Assembly (NCBI GenBank): GCA_019090315.1
Contig: JAHRWD010000015.1
Coordinates: forward strand, 1-38,868
DNA length: 38,868 bases
Direction: 5' to 3'
Source: Pseudomonadales bacterium
GTDB taxonomy: Bacteria > Pseudomonadota > Gammaproteobacteria > Pseudomonadales > JAHRWD01
Part shown: piece after piece, positions 1 to 11,400 of the stretch
Layout of the letters: each line of letters opens with the position of its first letter
How positions within the stretch are numbered: the first letter of the stretch is position 1
Notes under the pieces: generated by a model
What the model was told of the DNA's origin: nothing
What the model saw: the letters and a program-made list of their open reading frames with translations, nothing else
Databases searched by the model: none
Program-made: the position numbers and the translations under genes

Positions 1-5
1 AAAGA

Positions 6-81
<76 letters not shown>

Positions 82-227
82 TTTTTCCTCAACCGCAGTG
101 ACAATAGCGTCAGGTTACCTCCCGTACCTGAACTGCCTCAAACAGATCAGTTTCTCCCTCCCTGCTATATCTACGTCATTTTTTCTGGATTTTATCTGCA
201 CTTTTTGTGGCCGGATGGGTCTTCCTG

Positions 228-256
228 TTGTTATCCTTTTTATATCGTCAGATACT
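228..256 (+). promoter_or_regulatory. candidate sigma-70 promoter for the acyl-CoA dehydrogenase gene
   Basis: TTGTTA (228-233, 4/6 to consensus), a 17-bp spacer and GATACT (251-256, 4/6) lie about 110 bp before the start codon at 374. The surrounding 82-373 stretch is pyrimidine-rich and contains no gene I can support. The match is moderate and may be chance. Confidence 0.33.
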
Positions 257-373
257 GGGTTTTACCTCGGACTGGGTGCGGTCAATTTTTTAAAAGTAGA
301 CCCAAACTCCTGGCCTGTTAAGGCTGAAAGTACCCATTTGAGATGACCCGTAAATCCCCACTGGAGCAATAAT

Positions 374-1630
374 ATGATTGGTTGGACTGAACAGCAGATA
401 ATGATTCGGGACATGATGCGCGATTTTGTAGAGAAAGAGATCGCGCCAATTGTTGATGATCTTGAATACAATGGCCTGCCACCCTATGAGGTGTTACGCA
501 AGATGTTCAAGACCTTTGGAATGGATGAGATGGCAGGTGCGTCATTTGACAAAAAAATCGCACGGGAGGAGGCGATTGCTCGCGGCGAAAAAGTGGCCGC
601 AGAATCGGAAGCCAAAAAAGTAGAAGGCCCTGTAACGGAGGAGGCGATCAATGCCGCCGGTATGGAGCTGCTGCCTATTATCGAGATCAGCCGGCATTGT
701 CAGGGTTTGATCACTGCGATGGGCGTATCGGTGGGTTTGACCGGTGGTGCGATCATGTCGAAAGGTTCCCTGGCTCAAAAGAAAAAATATGCACGTGACC
801 TACTGACCCTCAAAAAGGTTGGTGCCTGGGCCATTACCGAACCCAATTCCGGCTCAGATGCCTTTGGATCGATGAAATCGACCGCGAAGCGTGATGGTAA
901 AGGTGGCTATATTCTCAACGGTAACAAAACCTTTATTACCAACGGCCCCTATGCCGATACCATCATATTTATCTGTAAGCTGGAGGAAGAGGGCGTGGCT
1001 GCGAAAGACCGCAAGCTGGTCTCCTTCATTCTGGATACCGGTATGCCTGGTCTTGAGCAAAGCGCACCGTTTAAAAAGATGGGTATTGGCTCTTCTCCAA
1101 CCGGTGAGTTATTTCTCTCCGATGTTGCTGTTGGACACGATCGTCTGATGGGTGAAAGTGAAGATGGCTACGGGCGTTCCGGCGCAAAATCTACCTTCAG
1201 CGCGGAGCGTTCCGGTGTTGCGGCAATGGCATTGGGGCTGGTCGAACGGGCACTGGAGTTATCGGTCGAGTATGCCAAAACCCGAGTCCAGTTTGGACAG
1301 CCTATTGGTAGCTACCAGCTGATTCAGCTCAAGTTGGCGAAGATGGAAGTTGCAAGACTGAATATAGAAAACATGGTATTTCGTTACCTTGAAACCCGTG
1401 CTGCGGGAGAAGATTTTACCCTGGCCCAGGCTTCAGCAATGAAATTGTATGCGGCGCAGGCTGCTATGGAGGTCACGACTGAAGCGGTACAAGTGTTTGG
1501 TGGTGCAGGTTATATGCGCGAGATGCGTGTGGAGCAGCTTATGCGTGATGCCAAAATCCTGCAGATTTATGCGGGTACTGATGAGATGCAGGTTGTTGCG
1601 ATAGCGAAGGATCTATTGTCGCGGGGTTAA
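374..1630 (+). CDS. acyl-CoA dehydrogenase family protein
   Basis: This is an FAD-dependent acyl-CoA dehydrogenase of 418 aa, expected to introduce an alpha-beta double bond into an acyl-CoA and pass electrons to ETF. The FAD/substrate segment AWAITEPNSGSD is at 151-162, RVQFGQPIG at 304-312, and the C-terminal QVFGGAGYMREM at 373-384. The position of the usual MCAD-type catalytic Glu (YEGT) is Ala400 (YAGT). Glu278 in SAERSG lines up with the alternative base used by isovaleryl- and long-chain acyl-CoA dehydrogenases. A charged Lys/Glu/Ala-rich insertion at about 58-92 makes it longer than the usual 380 aa. GGAG at 363-366 sits 7 nt before the ATG. It is a single-gene unit closed by a hairpin. 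The exact substrate cannot be told. Confidence 0.9.
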   Translation: MIGWTEQQIMIRDMMRDFVEKEIAPIVDDLEYNGLPPYEVLRKMFKTFGMDEMAGASFDKKIAREEAIARGEKVAAESEAKKVEGPVTEEAINAAGMELLPIIEISRHCQGLITAMGVSVGLTGGAIMSKGSLAQKKKYARDLLTLKKVGAWAITEPNSGSDAFGSMKSTAKRDGKGGYILNGNKTFITNGPYADTIIFICKLEEEGVAAKDRKLVSFILDTGMPGLEQSAPFKKMGIGSSPTGELFLSDVAVGHDRLMGESEDGYGRSGAKSTFSAERSGVAAMALGLVERALELSVEYAKTRVQFGQPIGSYQLIQLKLAKMEVARLNIENMVFRYLETRAAGEDFTLAQASAMKLYAAQAAMEVTTEAVQVFGGAGYMREMRVEQLMRDAKILQIYAGTDEMQVVAIAKDLLSRG

Positions 1631-1676
1631 CTGATTGATCCTGTGATTGGCTGGTTCCTAGTATCAAAATTTGTCC

Positions 1677-1718
1677 AATCTGGACCGACAGGATGTCGGT
1701 CCAGATTATGTGTTTTTT
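1677..1718 (+). terminator. Rho-independent terminator after the acyl-CoA dehydrogenase gene
   Basis: A perfect 13-bp stem (1677-1689 with 1695-1707, loop AGGAT) is followed within a few bases by six T at 1713-1718. It lies between two convergent genes. On the opposite strand the stem is followed by a weaker ATTTT tract, so it may also stop transcription from gatB. Confidence 0.87.
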
Positions 1719-1737
1719 ACCACAGGGCATAAAAAAC

Positions 1738-3171
1738 TCAGTTTTTTAGTTTTTCCCTGAGCATCTCATTCACCTGGGCAGGGTTTGCTTTGCCCTTCGA
1801 CGCTTTCATAATTTGACCAACAAAAAAGCCAAGCATTTTTTCCTTTCCTGCTTTGAATTGTTCAACCTGTGACGGGTTTGCTGCAATCACTTCGTCTACC
1901 AATGCCTCAATCGCCCCGCTATCGGTAACCTGTTTTAAACCCTGGGATTCGATAATTTCGTCAGCGCTGCCATTTCCGTTCCAGATCTCCTGGAATACGG
2001 TTTTGGCGATTTTGCCAGAGATGGTGTTGTCCTGAATGCGCTGTACCAGTTCACCGAGCTGTTGTGCGCTTACCGGTGAACCGCTGATATCCAGTTCATT
2101 TTTGTTGAGTTGGCCATTTAGCTCGACCATGATCCAGTTTGCTGATAGCTTCGCATTGCCGGAAATTTTAGCCACTTCTTCAAAGTAATCACCTAGCGCT
2201 AAACTGCCGGAGAGTTGTTCTGCATCAGTCGAACTAAGGCTGTATTGCTCTGAAAAACGCTGCTTTTTCTGGTCAGGAAGTTCCGGCAGGTTCGCCCGTA
2301 ATGCTTCAATATATTCATCATCGATAATGATGGGCAGCAGATCCGGTTCCGGGAAGTAGCGGTAATCCATGGCCACCTCTTTGCTTCGCATGGAACGTGT
2401 TTCATCCAGATCCGCATCATACAGACGGGTTTCCTGAACAATGCTGCCACCATCTTCGAGAATGTCGACCTGCCGTTCTATTTCGTAGGCAATGGCTTTT
2501 TCTACAAAACGGAACGAGTTAACATTTTTGATTTCGGCTCGGATGCCAAGCGTATCCTGGCCCATCGGACGCATGGATATGTTGATATCGCAACGCATGG
2601 AGCCTTCCGCCATGTTGCCGTCGGATATGCCCAGATAGCGGATCAGTGTGTGAACTTTTTTGAGGTAGGCAACCGCTTCTTCAGCTGAACGCAGATCGGG
2701 TTCAGAAACAATTTCCAGCAGCGGGGTGCCGGCACGATTAAGGTCAATTCCGGTCGAGCCTTGAAAATCTTCGTGGAGTGATTTCCCGGCGTCTTCTTCC
2801 AGGTGAGCGCGGGTTACACCAATGCGCTTGACTGCGCCGTCGCCAAGGGTGATATCGATATGGCCTTCACCCACAATAGGATGGTGTAGCTGGCTGATTT
2901 GATATCCCTTGGGTAGATCAGGGTAGAAGTAGTTCTTTCGGTCGAATACTGATCGTTTATGAACTTCTGCACCAATACCGAGGCCAAATATAACCGCGAG
3001 TCTAAGCGCTTCTTCATTGAATACCGGAAGCACTCCCGGCAGGGCTAAATCAACAGGGCTTGCCTGGGTATTGCACTCAGCTCCGAAGGTGGTGCTGGAG
3101 CCGGAGAATATTTTTGATTCGGTTGCCAGCTGGGCATGTATTTCAAGCCCGATTACGGTTTCCCATTGCAT
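1738..3171 (-). CDS. gatB: Asp-tRNA(Asn)/Glu-tRNA(Gln) amidotransferase subunit B
   Basis: GatB binds the misacylated tRNA and carries the kinase-like activity that phosphorylates the tRNA-bound Glu or Asp before transamidation by the GatCAB complex in the cytosol. The 477-aa length is normal. The N-terminus [13 protein letters not shown], the [17 protein letters not shown] block near 82-98 and a C-terminal helical tRNA-binding (YqeY-like) tail ending [16 protein letters not shown] are diagnostic. It is the last gene of gatC-gatA-gatB, 67 nt after gatA. Whether the complex makes Asn-tRNA, Gln-tRNA or both depends on the aminoacyl-tRNA synthetases, which are not in the window. Confidence 0.97.
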   Translation of the reverse strand: MQWETVIGLEIHAQLATESKIFSGSSTTFGAECNTQASPVDLALPGVLPVFNEEALRLAVIFGLGIGAEVHKRSVFDRKNYFYPDLPKGYQISQLHHPIVGEGHIDITLGDGAVKRIGVTRAHLEEDAGKSLHEDFQGSTGIDLNRAGTPLLEIVSEPDLRSAEEAVAYLKKVHTLIRYLGISDGNMAEGSMRCDINISMRPMGQDTLGIRAEIKNVNSFRFVEKAIAYEIERQVDILEDGGSIVQETRLYDADLDETRSMRSKEVAMDYRYFPEPDLLPIIIDDEYIEALRANLPELPDQKKQRFSEQYSLSSTDAEQLSGSLALGDYFEEVAKISGNAKLSANWIMVELNGQLNKNELDISGSPVSAQQLGELVQRIQDNTISGKIAKTVFQEIWNGNGSADEIIESQGLKQVTDSGAIEALVDEVIAANPSQVEQFKAGKEKMLGFFVGQIMKASKGKANPAQVNEMLREKLKN

Positions 3172-3238
3172 CTTGTTTTATGACCTGTTCTGGTGATCGT
3201 TTAGTTAGCGTGTTGCTAGTGCGTCGATAGCGCTGGTG

Positions 3239-4687
3239 TTAATCGATTGGTGTCGTTTTGTGCCAATCGGTCACCTGTTGATACTGGTGAGCCGCATTTA
3301 ACAGTTTTGACTCATCAAAGTAGTTGCCGATAATTTGCAGACCAACCGGCAAACCATCGAGTTGGCCGGCGGGTATCGATATTCCCGGAAGGCCGGCAAG
3401 GTTAGTGCCGATGGTGTAGATATCTTCAAGATACATGGTCAGCGGATCAGCGGTTTTTTCACCCAGTTTGAAAGCGGGGGAGGGGGAGGTTGGCCCCATC
3501 AATAGGTCTACCTCTTTAAAGGCGTTGACGAAATCTTGTTTGATCAAGCGCCGGGCCTGCTGCGCTTTTAGATAGTAGGCGTCATAAAAACCCGATGACA
3601 ATACATAAGTGCCGATCAGTATGCGTCTTTTGACCTCATCGCCAAACCCTTCGGTGCGGGTTCTGGTGTACATATCTTCAAGATCGACAGGGTCAGCACA
3701 ACGATAACCATAACGGACACCATCGAAGCGAGATAGGTTGGTGGAGCATTCCGCCGGTGCAATCACGTAGTAAACCGGAACCGATAGGGCGCTGTTTGGC
3801 AGGCTGACCTCTTTGATGATTGCGCCAAGCCGTTCATATTCCGAGATAGCCTGCTGGATAGTTTTTTCCAGTTTCGGATCAAGGCCTGATGCGAAAAATT
3901 CCTTAGGCAGCCCGATTTTAAGGCCGTCCAGTGAATCATTAAGATTTGCCCGGTAATCTGGCACTGGCTGATCCACGCTTGTGGAGTCCTTTGGGTCAAA
4001 GCCCGCCATCGCGTTGAGCATCAGCGCAGCATCTTCCGCTGTTTGGGTGATCGGCCCTGCCTGATCCAGGCTGGATGCAAAGGCGATCATGCCCCAGCGC
4101 GATACACGTCCATAGGTAGGTTTGAGGCCTGTTACACCGCACAGTGAGGCGGGCTGTCGAATAGAACCGCCTGTATCGGTTGCGGTTGCGGCGGGTGTTA
4201 AACGCGCTGCAACCGCAGCTGCGGAGCCGCCGGAAGAGCCGCCGGGTACCCGGTTTGTATCCCAGGGGTTTTTCACTGCGCCGAAGTAACTGGTTTCATT
4301 GGATGAGCCCATCGCGAACTCATCCATATTGGTTTTGCCCAGGGTCACTGCGCCGGCCAGTTTTAAGTTTGCAGCTACGGTTGAATCATAGGGCGAAACA
4401 AAATTTGCGAGCATCTTCGAACCGGAGGTCGTCAGTATGTCCTCTGTGCAAAAAATATCTTTGTGGGCAAAGGGTACGCCCAGTAGCGCTTGCTGCTCGC
4501 CCGCTGCAATCATTTTGTCAGCTTGTATCGCCTGCGCAAGCGCTTGATCTTCGGTTACAGTGATGAAGCTATTGAGTTCAGGGTCAAGCCGGTTGATTCG
4601 ATCGAGGAAATGCCGAGTGATCTCCTGACTACTGAAGTCACCATTTTTGAGTCCACTGGATATCTCTGAGAGAGTTTTGTTATGCAT
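3239..4687 (-). CDS. gatA: Asp-tRNA(Asn)/Glu-tRNA(Gln) amidotransferase subunit A
   Basis: GatA is the amidase-signature subunit that hydrolyses glutamine or asparagine and channels ammonia to GatB. The 482-aa protein shows the full signature: Lys76 in FAHKDIF, the [14 protein letters not shown] loop with Ser151, and [10 protein letters not shown] with Ser175. These correspond by spacing to the Lys79/Ser154/Ser178 triad known from Staphylococcus GatA. It starts at an ATG 78 nt downstream of gatC and lies in one operon with gatC and gatB. Nothing is truncated. Confidence 0.97.
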   Translation of the reverse strand: MHNKTLSEISSGLKNGDFSSQEITRHFLDRINRLDPELNSFITVTEDQALAQAIQADKMIAAGEQQALLGVPFAHKDIFCTEDILTTSGSKMLANFVSPYDSTVAANLKLAGAVTLGKTNMDEFAMGSSNETSYFGAVKNPWDTNRVPGGSSGGSAAAVAARLTPAATATDTGGSIRQPASLCGVTGLKPTYGRVSRWGMIAFASSLDQAGPITQTAEDAALMLNAMAGFDPKDSTSVDQPVPDYRANLNDSLDGLKIGLPKEFFASGLDPKLEKTIQQAISEYERLGAIIKEVSLPNSALSVPVYYVIAPAECSTNLSRFDGVRYGYRCADPVDLEDMYTRTRTEGFGDEVKRRILIGTYVLSSGFYDAYYLKAQQARRLIKQDFVNAFKEVDLLMGPTSPSPAFKLGEKTADPLTMYLEDIYTIGTNLAGLPGISIPAGQLDGLPVGLQIIGNYFDESKLLNAAHQYQQVTDWHKTTPID

Positions 4688-4765
4688 GGAAATAATACTG
4701 CCTGGCTATTGTGCTACTGGTTAACTACTGGATATGAGGTTTTGAACGTATGCAGAAAGCACAGC

Positions 4766-5053
4766 CTACTCAATAACCTTCGGTACAAGATAAAGGCCGT
4801 TTTCGGTAGAGGGGGCAACCTTCTGGTATTTGTCCCGCTGATTGGTTTCTGTGACCTTGTCTGCACGAAGGCGCTGCACTGCATCCATCGGATGAGCCAT
4901 TGGCTGGATGCCCTGGGTATCTGCCTGGTGCAATTGGTCGATAAAATCGAGAACCGAGGTAAGTCGTTCAGTCACCTCGTTCAGTTGCTTTTGGTCAAAT
5001 TTTAGTCTGGATAAAACGGCTACTTTTTCAATTTCTTTGCTGTCTATCGACAT
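4766..5053 (-). CDS. gatC: Asp-tRNA(Asn)/Glu-tRNA(Gln) amidotransferase subunit C
   Basis: GatC is the small subunit that wraps around and stabilises the GatA-GatB interface. The 95-aa product has the family pattern: IEKVAVLSRLKF near the N-terminus, a central LDFIDQLHQADTQGI and a Pro/Arg-rich tail with LRADKV. The frame can be read from a TTG at 5056, but the ATG at 5053 fits better: it has GGAG exactly 8 nt upstream (5062-5065) and gives the usual N-terminus. It is the first gene of gatCAB and diverges from mreB across a 251-bp AT-rich gap. I found no convincing leftward promoter there. Confidence 0.95.
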   Translation of the reverse strand: MSIDSKEIEKVAVLSRLKFDQKQLNEVTERLTSVLDFIDQLHQADTQGIQPMAHPMDAVQRLRADKVTETNQRDKYQKVAPSTENGLYLVPKVIE

Positions 5054-5201
5054 CAAAACTTCTCCGCTGGAAAGGATTCAACTCTCACCCTCAGCTATGG
5101 GGGTAAACAGTGCGCAAACTTACCATATTTAGCGCTTGCTCTGAATCCCTGCCGCTGATACAGTCCCAAATTAACTAAAAAAAGCTATTTTTTTCAACGA
5201 A

Positions 5202-5229
5202 TTAACGGTTTTTCTTTACTATTTATAAA
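5202..5229 (+). promoter_or_regulatory. candidate promoter for mreB
   Basis: TTAACG (5202-5207), a 16-bp AT-rich spacer and TATAAA (5224-5229) lie about 75 bp before the mreB start in the gatC-mreB divergent gap. The -10 is good (5/6) and the -35 fair (TTAACG, 3/6). Confidence 0.42.
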
Positions 5230-5304
5230 TAAGCGCGTTGATGGGTACTAGAATGAGACCATTGACACGATTTCTTGATGGGCGGTGCAGGGCACCGAAA
5301 TTGA

Positions 5305-6342
<1,038 letters not shown>

Positions 6343-6371
6343 GTTTTTTACTATTTGGGCAGCAATGCACA

Positions 6372-6449
6372 ATGATTTGGCTGAAAGCTCTAAAACGGCG
6401 GATTAGCCGTCAGCCTGTGGAGCAGACACTATCAAATCGATTTTTTTAA
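6372..6449 (+). CDS. possible 25-aa basic leader ORF overlapping the start of mreC (unproven)
   Basis: An ORF of 25 codons starts at ATG 6372 in the mreB-mreC gap. It runs over the mreC ribosome-binding site and proposed ATC start, and stops at TAA 6447-6449 directly after a run of seven T (6441-6447). The product is rich in Lys/Arg and ends SNRFF. No good ribosome-binding site precedes it. It could be chance, a leader whose translation affects mreC, or the front half of a slipped mreC product, because one extra T would join it in frame to mreC. Confidence 0.2.
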   Translation: MIWLKALKRRISRQPVEQTLSNRFF

Positions 6450-7327
6450 GCCCGCCCCTTCTGAAGGCTCGTCTGTTTCTTCTGGCGGTACTGTCTGTGG
6501 TATTGATGTTCATGGACGCCCGTTTTAGTTACCTTGATGGCATTCGCTCATCATCTACGATGATCTCCACACCGGTTTATCAAATATCAAGAACCTTTGT
6601 AAATCTTGGTGATCGGATCGATGATTTTTTTACCGGTAAACAAACACTCCGGCTTGAAAATGAGGCCCTTAAAGCCCAGGCGTTGATCTTGCAACATAAG
6701 GCGCAACGACTGGCAGCGCTGTCGGCTGAAAATACACGTCTGAGGGAGCTGCTGGATTCATCCGCGCTACTGGATCAGCGAGTGATCGCAGCCGAACTGG
6801 TAGGTGTGGCTCCGGATTCTGCAGATCATCAAATTGTACTCGGCAAAGGTGAAAACGATGGGGTGTTTGTGGGTCAGCCGGTTATTGATGCGGAGGGTCT
6901 CGTTGGGCAGATTATTGAAGTCGGCCGTTTTTCTAGCCGAGCCCTACTGATTACCGATAATCAACATTCGGTGCCGGTTCTGGTCAATCGAAATGGACTT
7001 CGCGCTATTCTGAGGGGCACTGACCATACCAGTGAGCTGGAATTATTGTATATACCCGATACCGCCGATGTTCAGGTCGGAGATCTGCTTGTAACTTCTG
7101 GTTTAGGGCAGCGATTTCCATCCGGATATCCGGTTGCGTTTATTAGCGCAGTAGAGCATGACCCCGGTAGGTCTTTTGCTAAAATTAAGGCAAATCCAAT
7201 TGCTCCATTGCGTAAAATTCAACATTTTCTACTGGTATTTTCATCAGATTCGACAACTGAATCTGAGTCAGAAGTAGATGAAAAAATTATAACCGCAGAA
7301 GAAGAGTCAGCGTCCAATGGAGGGTAA
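6431..7327 (+). CDS. mreC: rod-shape determining protein MreC, apparently started at ATC
   Basis: MreC is a bitopic membrane protein whose periplasmic beta domains oligomerise and activate PBP2/RodA. From ATC at 6431 the product is 298 aa: a short IKSIFLSPP head, a membrane segment about 14-30 (RLFLLAVLSVVLMFMDARF region), a coiled coil about 69-110, then the beta-rich MreC core with KGENDGVFVGQPV and VTSGLGQRFPSGYPVA. The frame is closed upstream by TAG at 6404 and holds no ATG, GTG or TTG before GTG 6497. Starting at 6497 would cut the membrane segment in half. ATC 6431 lines up with Met1 of E. coli MreC (MKPIFSRGPSL) and has GGAG (6419-6422) 8 nt ahead. Ribosomal slippage or a sequence error remain alternatives. 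The acidic, Ser/Glu-rich C-terminal tail is variable in the family. Confidence 0.9.
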   Translation: MKSIFLSPPLLKARLFLLAVLSVVLMFMDARFSYLDGIRSSSTMISTPVYQISRTFVNLGDRIDDFFTGKQTLRLENEALKAQALILQHKAQRLAALSAENTRLRELLDSSALLDQRVIAAELVGVAPDSADHQIVLGKGENDGVFVGQPVIDAEGLVGQIIEVGRFSSRALLITDNQHSVPVLVNRNGLRAILRGTDHTSELELLYIPDTADVQVGDLLVTSGLGQRFPSGYPVAFISAVEHDPGRSFAKIKANPIAPLRKIQHFLLVFSSDSTTESESEVDEKIITAEEESASNGG

Positions 7328-7802
7328 ATCAAACGGACGTTCATTTGTTGTGTTGAGTTTTTTAGCTGCATTTATTTTAGCGACTATCCCACTGTCAGCC
7401 ACTCTCGATCTATGGCGGCCGGAATGGGTATTGCTGGTATTGCTGTATTGGGTGATTGCATTGCCAGAACGTTACGGGCTGGTGTTCGCATGGTTTACCG
7501 GGTTGTTGGTCGATTTTATTGAAGGAGGTTTGTTGGGCCAGCACGCCATCACCTTCGCCTTGTCTGCTTTTTTTGCGCTTAGCCTGCATCAACAATTCCG
7601 AATGTTTTCCCGGGTTCAGCAAACACTTCTTGTAGGTATGGCAATCGTCATTTATGAAGTAATAGACATTACTATTCAGGATATATCCGGAAACGCATCC
7701 TTTAGTTTCCTTGTTTTTCTACCGGTATTTACCAGTGCTATGTTGTGGCCATTGATCTTTAGTTTGCTGCGTGGTTTACGGCGCAGATACCGCATCGAGT
7801 AA
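7317..7802 (+). CDS. mreD: rod-shape determining protein MreD
   Basis: MreD is a small polytopic inner-membrane partner of MreC in the elongasome. The 161-aa product has about five hydrophobic segments (for example SFLAAFILATIPLSATL near the N-terminus and FLVFLPVFTSAMLWPLIF near the end) and the conserved RPEWVLLVLLYWVIALPERYG block around 28-48, including LYWVIALP. It overlaps the end of mreC by 11 nt, so translation is probably coupled, and the maf gene starts 8 nt after its stop. Confidence 0.95.
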   Translation: MEGKSNGRSFVVLSFLAAFILATIPLSATLDLWRPEWVLLVLLYWVIALPERYGLVFAWFTGLLVDFIEGGLLGQHAITFALSAFFALSLHQQFRMFSRVQQTLLVGMAIVIYEVIDITIQDISGNASFSFLVFLPVFTSAMLWPLIFSLLRGLRRRYRIE

Positions 7803-7810
7803 CCATACAC

Positions 7811-8407
7811 GTGCAATCCGAAACCGCATCGATCTATCTTGCATCCAGCTCGCCCAGGCGGGCCGAATTGTTGACTCAAATAGGGGTCAGGTTTGAGGTG
7901 CTTCGATTCTCTATTGACGAAACACCTTTTGCTGGAGAAGGCCCAAAGCAATATGTAGCTCGGATGTCGATAGAAAAGGCAAAAGAGGGTTTTCGTATTG
8001 CCGATGGATTAGCGCCTGTAACGCTTCCGGTGTTAGCGGCCGATACGATTGTGGTAGCAGATGGTGAAATTCTTGGTAAACCCGATTCCGAGCAACAGGG
8101 TTTGGCGATGTTGCGGCTTTTGTCCGGGTCTATTCACCGAGTTATAACGGCTGTGACTATGTTGACTGAAGCTGGAATTGAAACCGTATCAAGTGATACT
8201 GAAGTAGCGTTTAGAGTATTGAGAGAGTCTGAAATCAACGCCTATTGGGCTAGTGGGGAACCCGCTGATAAAGCCGGTGGTTATGCCATTCAAGGGTTAG
8301 GCTCGATTTTTGTTTCTCATATCAAAGGTAGTTATTCCGGTGTGGTAGGATTACCCCTAAATGAAACAGCCGGGCTGCTCGAATCGGTTGGGATACGCTG
8401 TTTGTAG
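7811..8407 (+). CDS. maf: Maf-family dTTP/UTP pyrophosphatase (YhdE type)
   Basis: Maf proteins hydrolyse non-canonical or pyrimidine nucleoside triphosphates to the monophosphate and PPi. The YhdE branch, found in mre loci, acts on dTTP/UTP and modified relatives. The 198-aa product has the diagnostic IYLASSSPRRAELL at 8-21, the VLAADTIVVADGEILGKP catalytic stretch and GGYAIQGLGSIFV near the C-terminus. It starts at GTG 7811, 8 nt after mreD, with only a weak ribosome-binding site. The subfamily (YhdE rather than YceF/m7GTP type) is assigned from location. In relatives rng (RNase G) follows; here it does not. Confidence 0.92.
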   Translation: MQSETASIYLASSSPRRAELLTQIGVRFEVLRFSIDETPFAGEGPKQYVARMSIEKAKEGFRIADGLAPVTLPVLAADTIVVADGEILGKPDSEQQGLAMLRLLSGSIHRVITAVTMLTEAGIETVSSDTEVAFRVLRESEINAYWASGEPADKAGGYAIQGLGSIFVSHIKGSYSGVVGLPLNETAGLLESVGIRCL

Positions 8408-8496
8408 AGAGGTTGAATTGTCGCCGATCGAATTAGCGGTGAAGGTGATCAGTGAAATAGGCATGTGTTATCCAGCAAAGTATGGCAATTAGTTAA

Positions 8497-11400
8497 ATGA
8501 GCAGTCCAGGCCGAGTTATAAAACGGATCACGGGATTTATTGTCCGCGTCGGTCTATTTAGCCTGATTGTTTTTGCCTTGCTGGTCAGTGTTCTGCGGCT
8601 TTCTTTTGGGCAACTATCCAGCGCGCGGGAATTGATTGAGTCAAACCTGTCCACGCAGCTGGATGTGGAGCTTTCAATCGGCGGACTCACGGGTGATTGG
8701 GATGGGTTAGATCCGATTCTTCATGTCACTGATATGAAACTTGGGATGTCGGGTTCTTCGCCTGTAAGTGCTTTGGTGCTAAGCGATGCCGAGTTAAGGC
8801 TGAATGTTGCATCGAGCCTTGTGCAGCAGAAAATGGTCTTTTCACGTATCTCTGCTCAGCAGTGGAGCATCGAACTTCAGCTAGAACCATCCGATAACGA
8901 TGCTACTCAAATTGATCTTAAACAGATTGTTTCCTATTTTTCATCTGTTGAATCGATAGATATTACCGGCGGCATCATTCAGCTTTCAGTCGATGGACAT
9001 GTTTATCGATTACTGGATGCCGCAATTCTACGCAAAGAAACACTCTTTAGACAAAAACTTCAGACAAGCTTTCGCCTTACCCAAAATGATCCAGATATAG
9101 ATGGGCTGGACAAAAAAAACATAAGCGAAGAGTATGAAGAGTTCCGATTTATTTTTAACCTTGAAAAAAATGAAGATGTGACCGGTCGAATCTATATAGA
9201 GGTTCCCGAAACACAGCTCGTTTTTTCTGATATACCATGGTTAAAGGACTATTCGGATTCAATTCCTGTCAAAGCCGCAACCGTAGCGGGGAAGTTCTGG
9301 CTGGATATCGAGTCCAGCCAAATTACAAAACTCAACTCCCAGATCTCTTTTCCCGAAATCGAAATTCAGACCCACCACGCGTCACAGATATTGGTAACAG
9401 ATACTGCGTTGAACTTACATTGGAGTGAATATCTGGAATCGAGATCGGACCCGCTCGCGGAAGTTTTGCCCAACACCACTGCCAATAGAATTGGTGTGAG
9501 TGATCTCAGGTTTACTATCAACGATCTGAGCTGGGAACTACAGCCCTGGGCGATAAAGATTGAGCAACAGGGCGAGCAGTATGTAGTGAAAGCGGATGCT
9601 GAATTGCTGGAAGTGGAGCCGATAGCCAAACTTGTTCAAACAGTAATGGGCGCGGAACATGCCATTTCTAACGTACTGAAAAATATCGATCCAAAAGGTG
9701 TGCTACGTACCCCTCGCATTGAAGTCAGGATCGGTGAAGAAGGGGAAATACACTACAGCGCATTGATCACTTTAGATGACATGGCATTGGCCCCCTGGCG
9801 TGGTGGACCTGGCGTAGAGCAGCTAGATGGATATATGGCTTTGCAGGATGGGACATTTCTGGTGTCGCTTGATGCTCAACCATTTGGCCTCTATTTCCCG
9901 AAGTTGTTCGACAATAAATGGTCATATAAATCCGCACAGGGCGAAATTATATGGTCGATAGAAGAGTGGGGTGTACTGGTTCGTTCAGGATTGCTTCGCC
10001 TTGACGGGGAACATGTTAGCGCCAGTGGAAAAATTCAGATTCAGATACCCTATGGAAAGCAGGAGCCTGAGCTTTCGGTATTGGTTGGACTGTATAAAGG
10101 CACACTTGATGTGAGGGCGGAATATCTTAGCAACCATCCACAGGTCGGAAGTTTGATGGATTGGCTGGACAACAACCTGACATCCGGTTCTATCGAAGAA
10201 GGTGCGGTGTTGTACCAGGGGTCTATCCAGAAGAGAGCTACAAAGGATAGCCAGAACCTTCAACTGGTTTTTGATGTGCTGGATCTCGATATGACCTATC
10301 ACCCCGACTGGCCAAGCCTGCATGAAATTAGTGGTACCGTATGGGTAAATGATGATGAACTATTGATCGAAGCATCCAGTGCCAAAACAGATGGTATAGA
10401 TCTGGATAATGTGTTGATCACAGGGGAAGCTGTTGATGGAAGCTATTTGTTGGAAATACAGGGAGAGGTCCAGGAAGAGGGAGTAAAAGCTATAGGCTAT
10501 CTTAAAAAAACTCCGATATTTGATCTCAGTCCTGATCTGCTCGGACAGTTAGAAGTTTCAGGAAAGGTTTCAGTCGGTCTTAATTTGGCAATACCTATTA
10601 AAAAAAATTCGGTAAATATTGATTACGAAGTTGATCTAAAAACCTATCACAATGATATTCGTTTGCCTGACTATGGGGTTGAATTTAAACAGGTTGATGG
10701 CAATGTTATTTTTTCCAGTAAAACTGGGATCACATCCAGACAATTATTAGCCAATTTCCTGGGTGAACCTGTTAAGGGTTTGATCGATACGACTGGACCG
10801 ACTGGAAACCCTTCACTGACCTCTATTCAGATTTCAGGTTTGCTGAATCTCGACGCTATAGATCATTGGTATGACCTGTCCCAGTGGCCTCTTCTTGAGG
10901 GTGAAACCCGATACAAAGCATTCCTGGATCTCTATTACGATAAACGTTCTCCACCTCTTCTACAGGTCTCCAGTGATCTTGTAGGTGTATCCAGTCGTTA
11001 TCCTGCTCCTCTCAATAAAACCGTAGAACAGAAAAGGCCCTTCCGTTTTTCTATGTTGCTGGATAAATTGCCGCTGCATCTCGATTTTTCACTGGATGAC
11101 AATATTAACTTTAATATGCAAATTTCCAACGGTGAAGCGCCGCGGGGTAGCTTATTGCTGGGGCAGGGTGTGGCAAATCAGTTACGGTTTGAGCCTATAG
11201 AATTACCGGGATTTTCTGTAGAAGGAAAGTTGGAAAAATTTGATCTGGAGCCATGGCTCAACTGGATCGTGGATTCCCGGGTTGAAATGAAACCAACAGC
11301 AATGACGGATTCAAAACCCATGAATTACGGGAAGGATAATTTTCCGGTTAACCGATTAAATCTGGATGTCGCTGATCTTAGATATGGCGATCTGGAATTT

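Noticed and set aside
6497..7327. mreC starting at GTG 6497
   Set aside because: It would begin inside the membrane helix and lacks a ribosome-binding site; homology continues upstream to ATC 6431.
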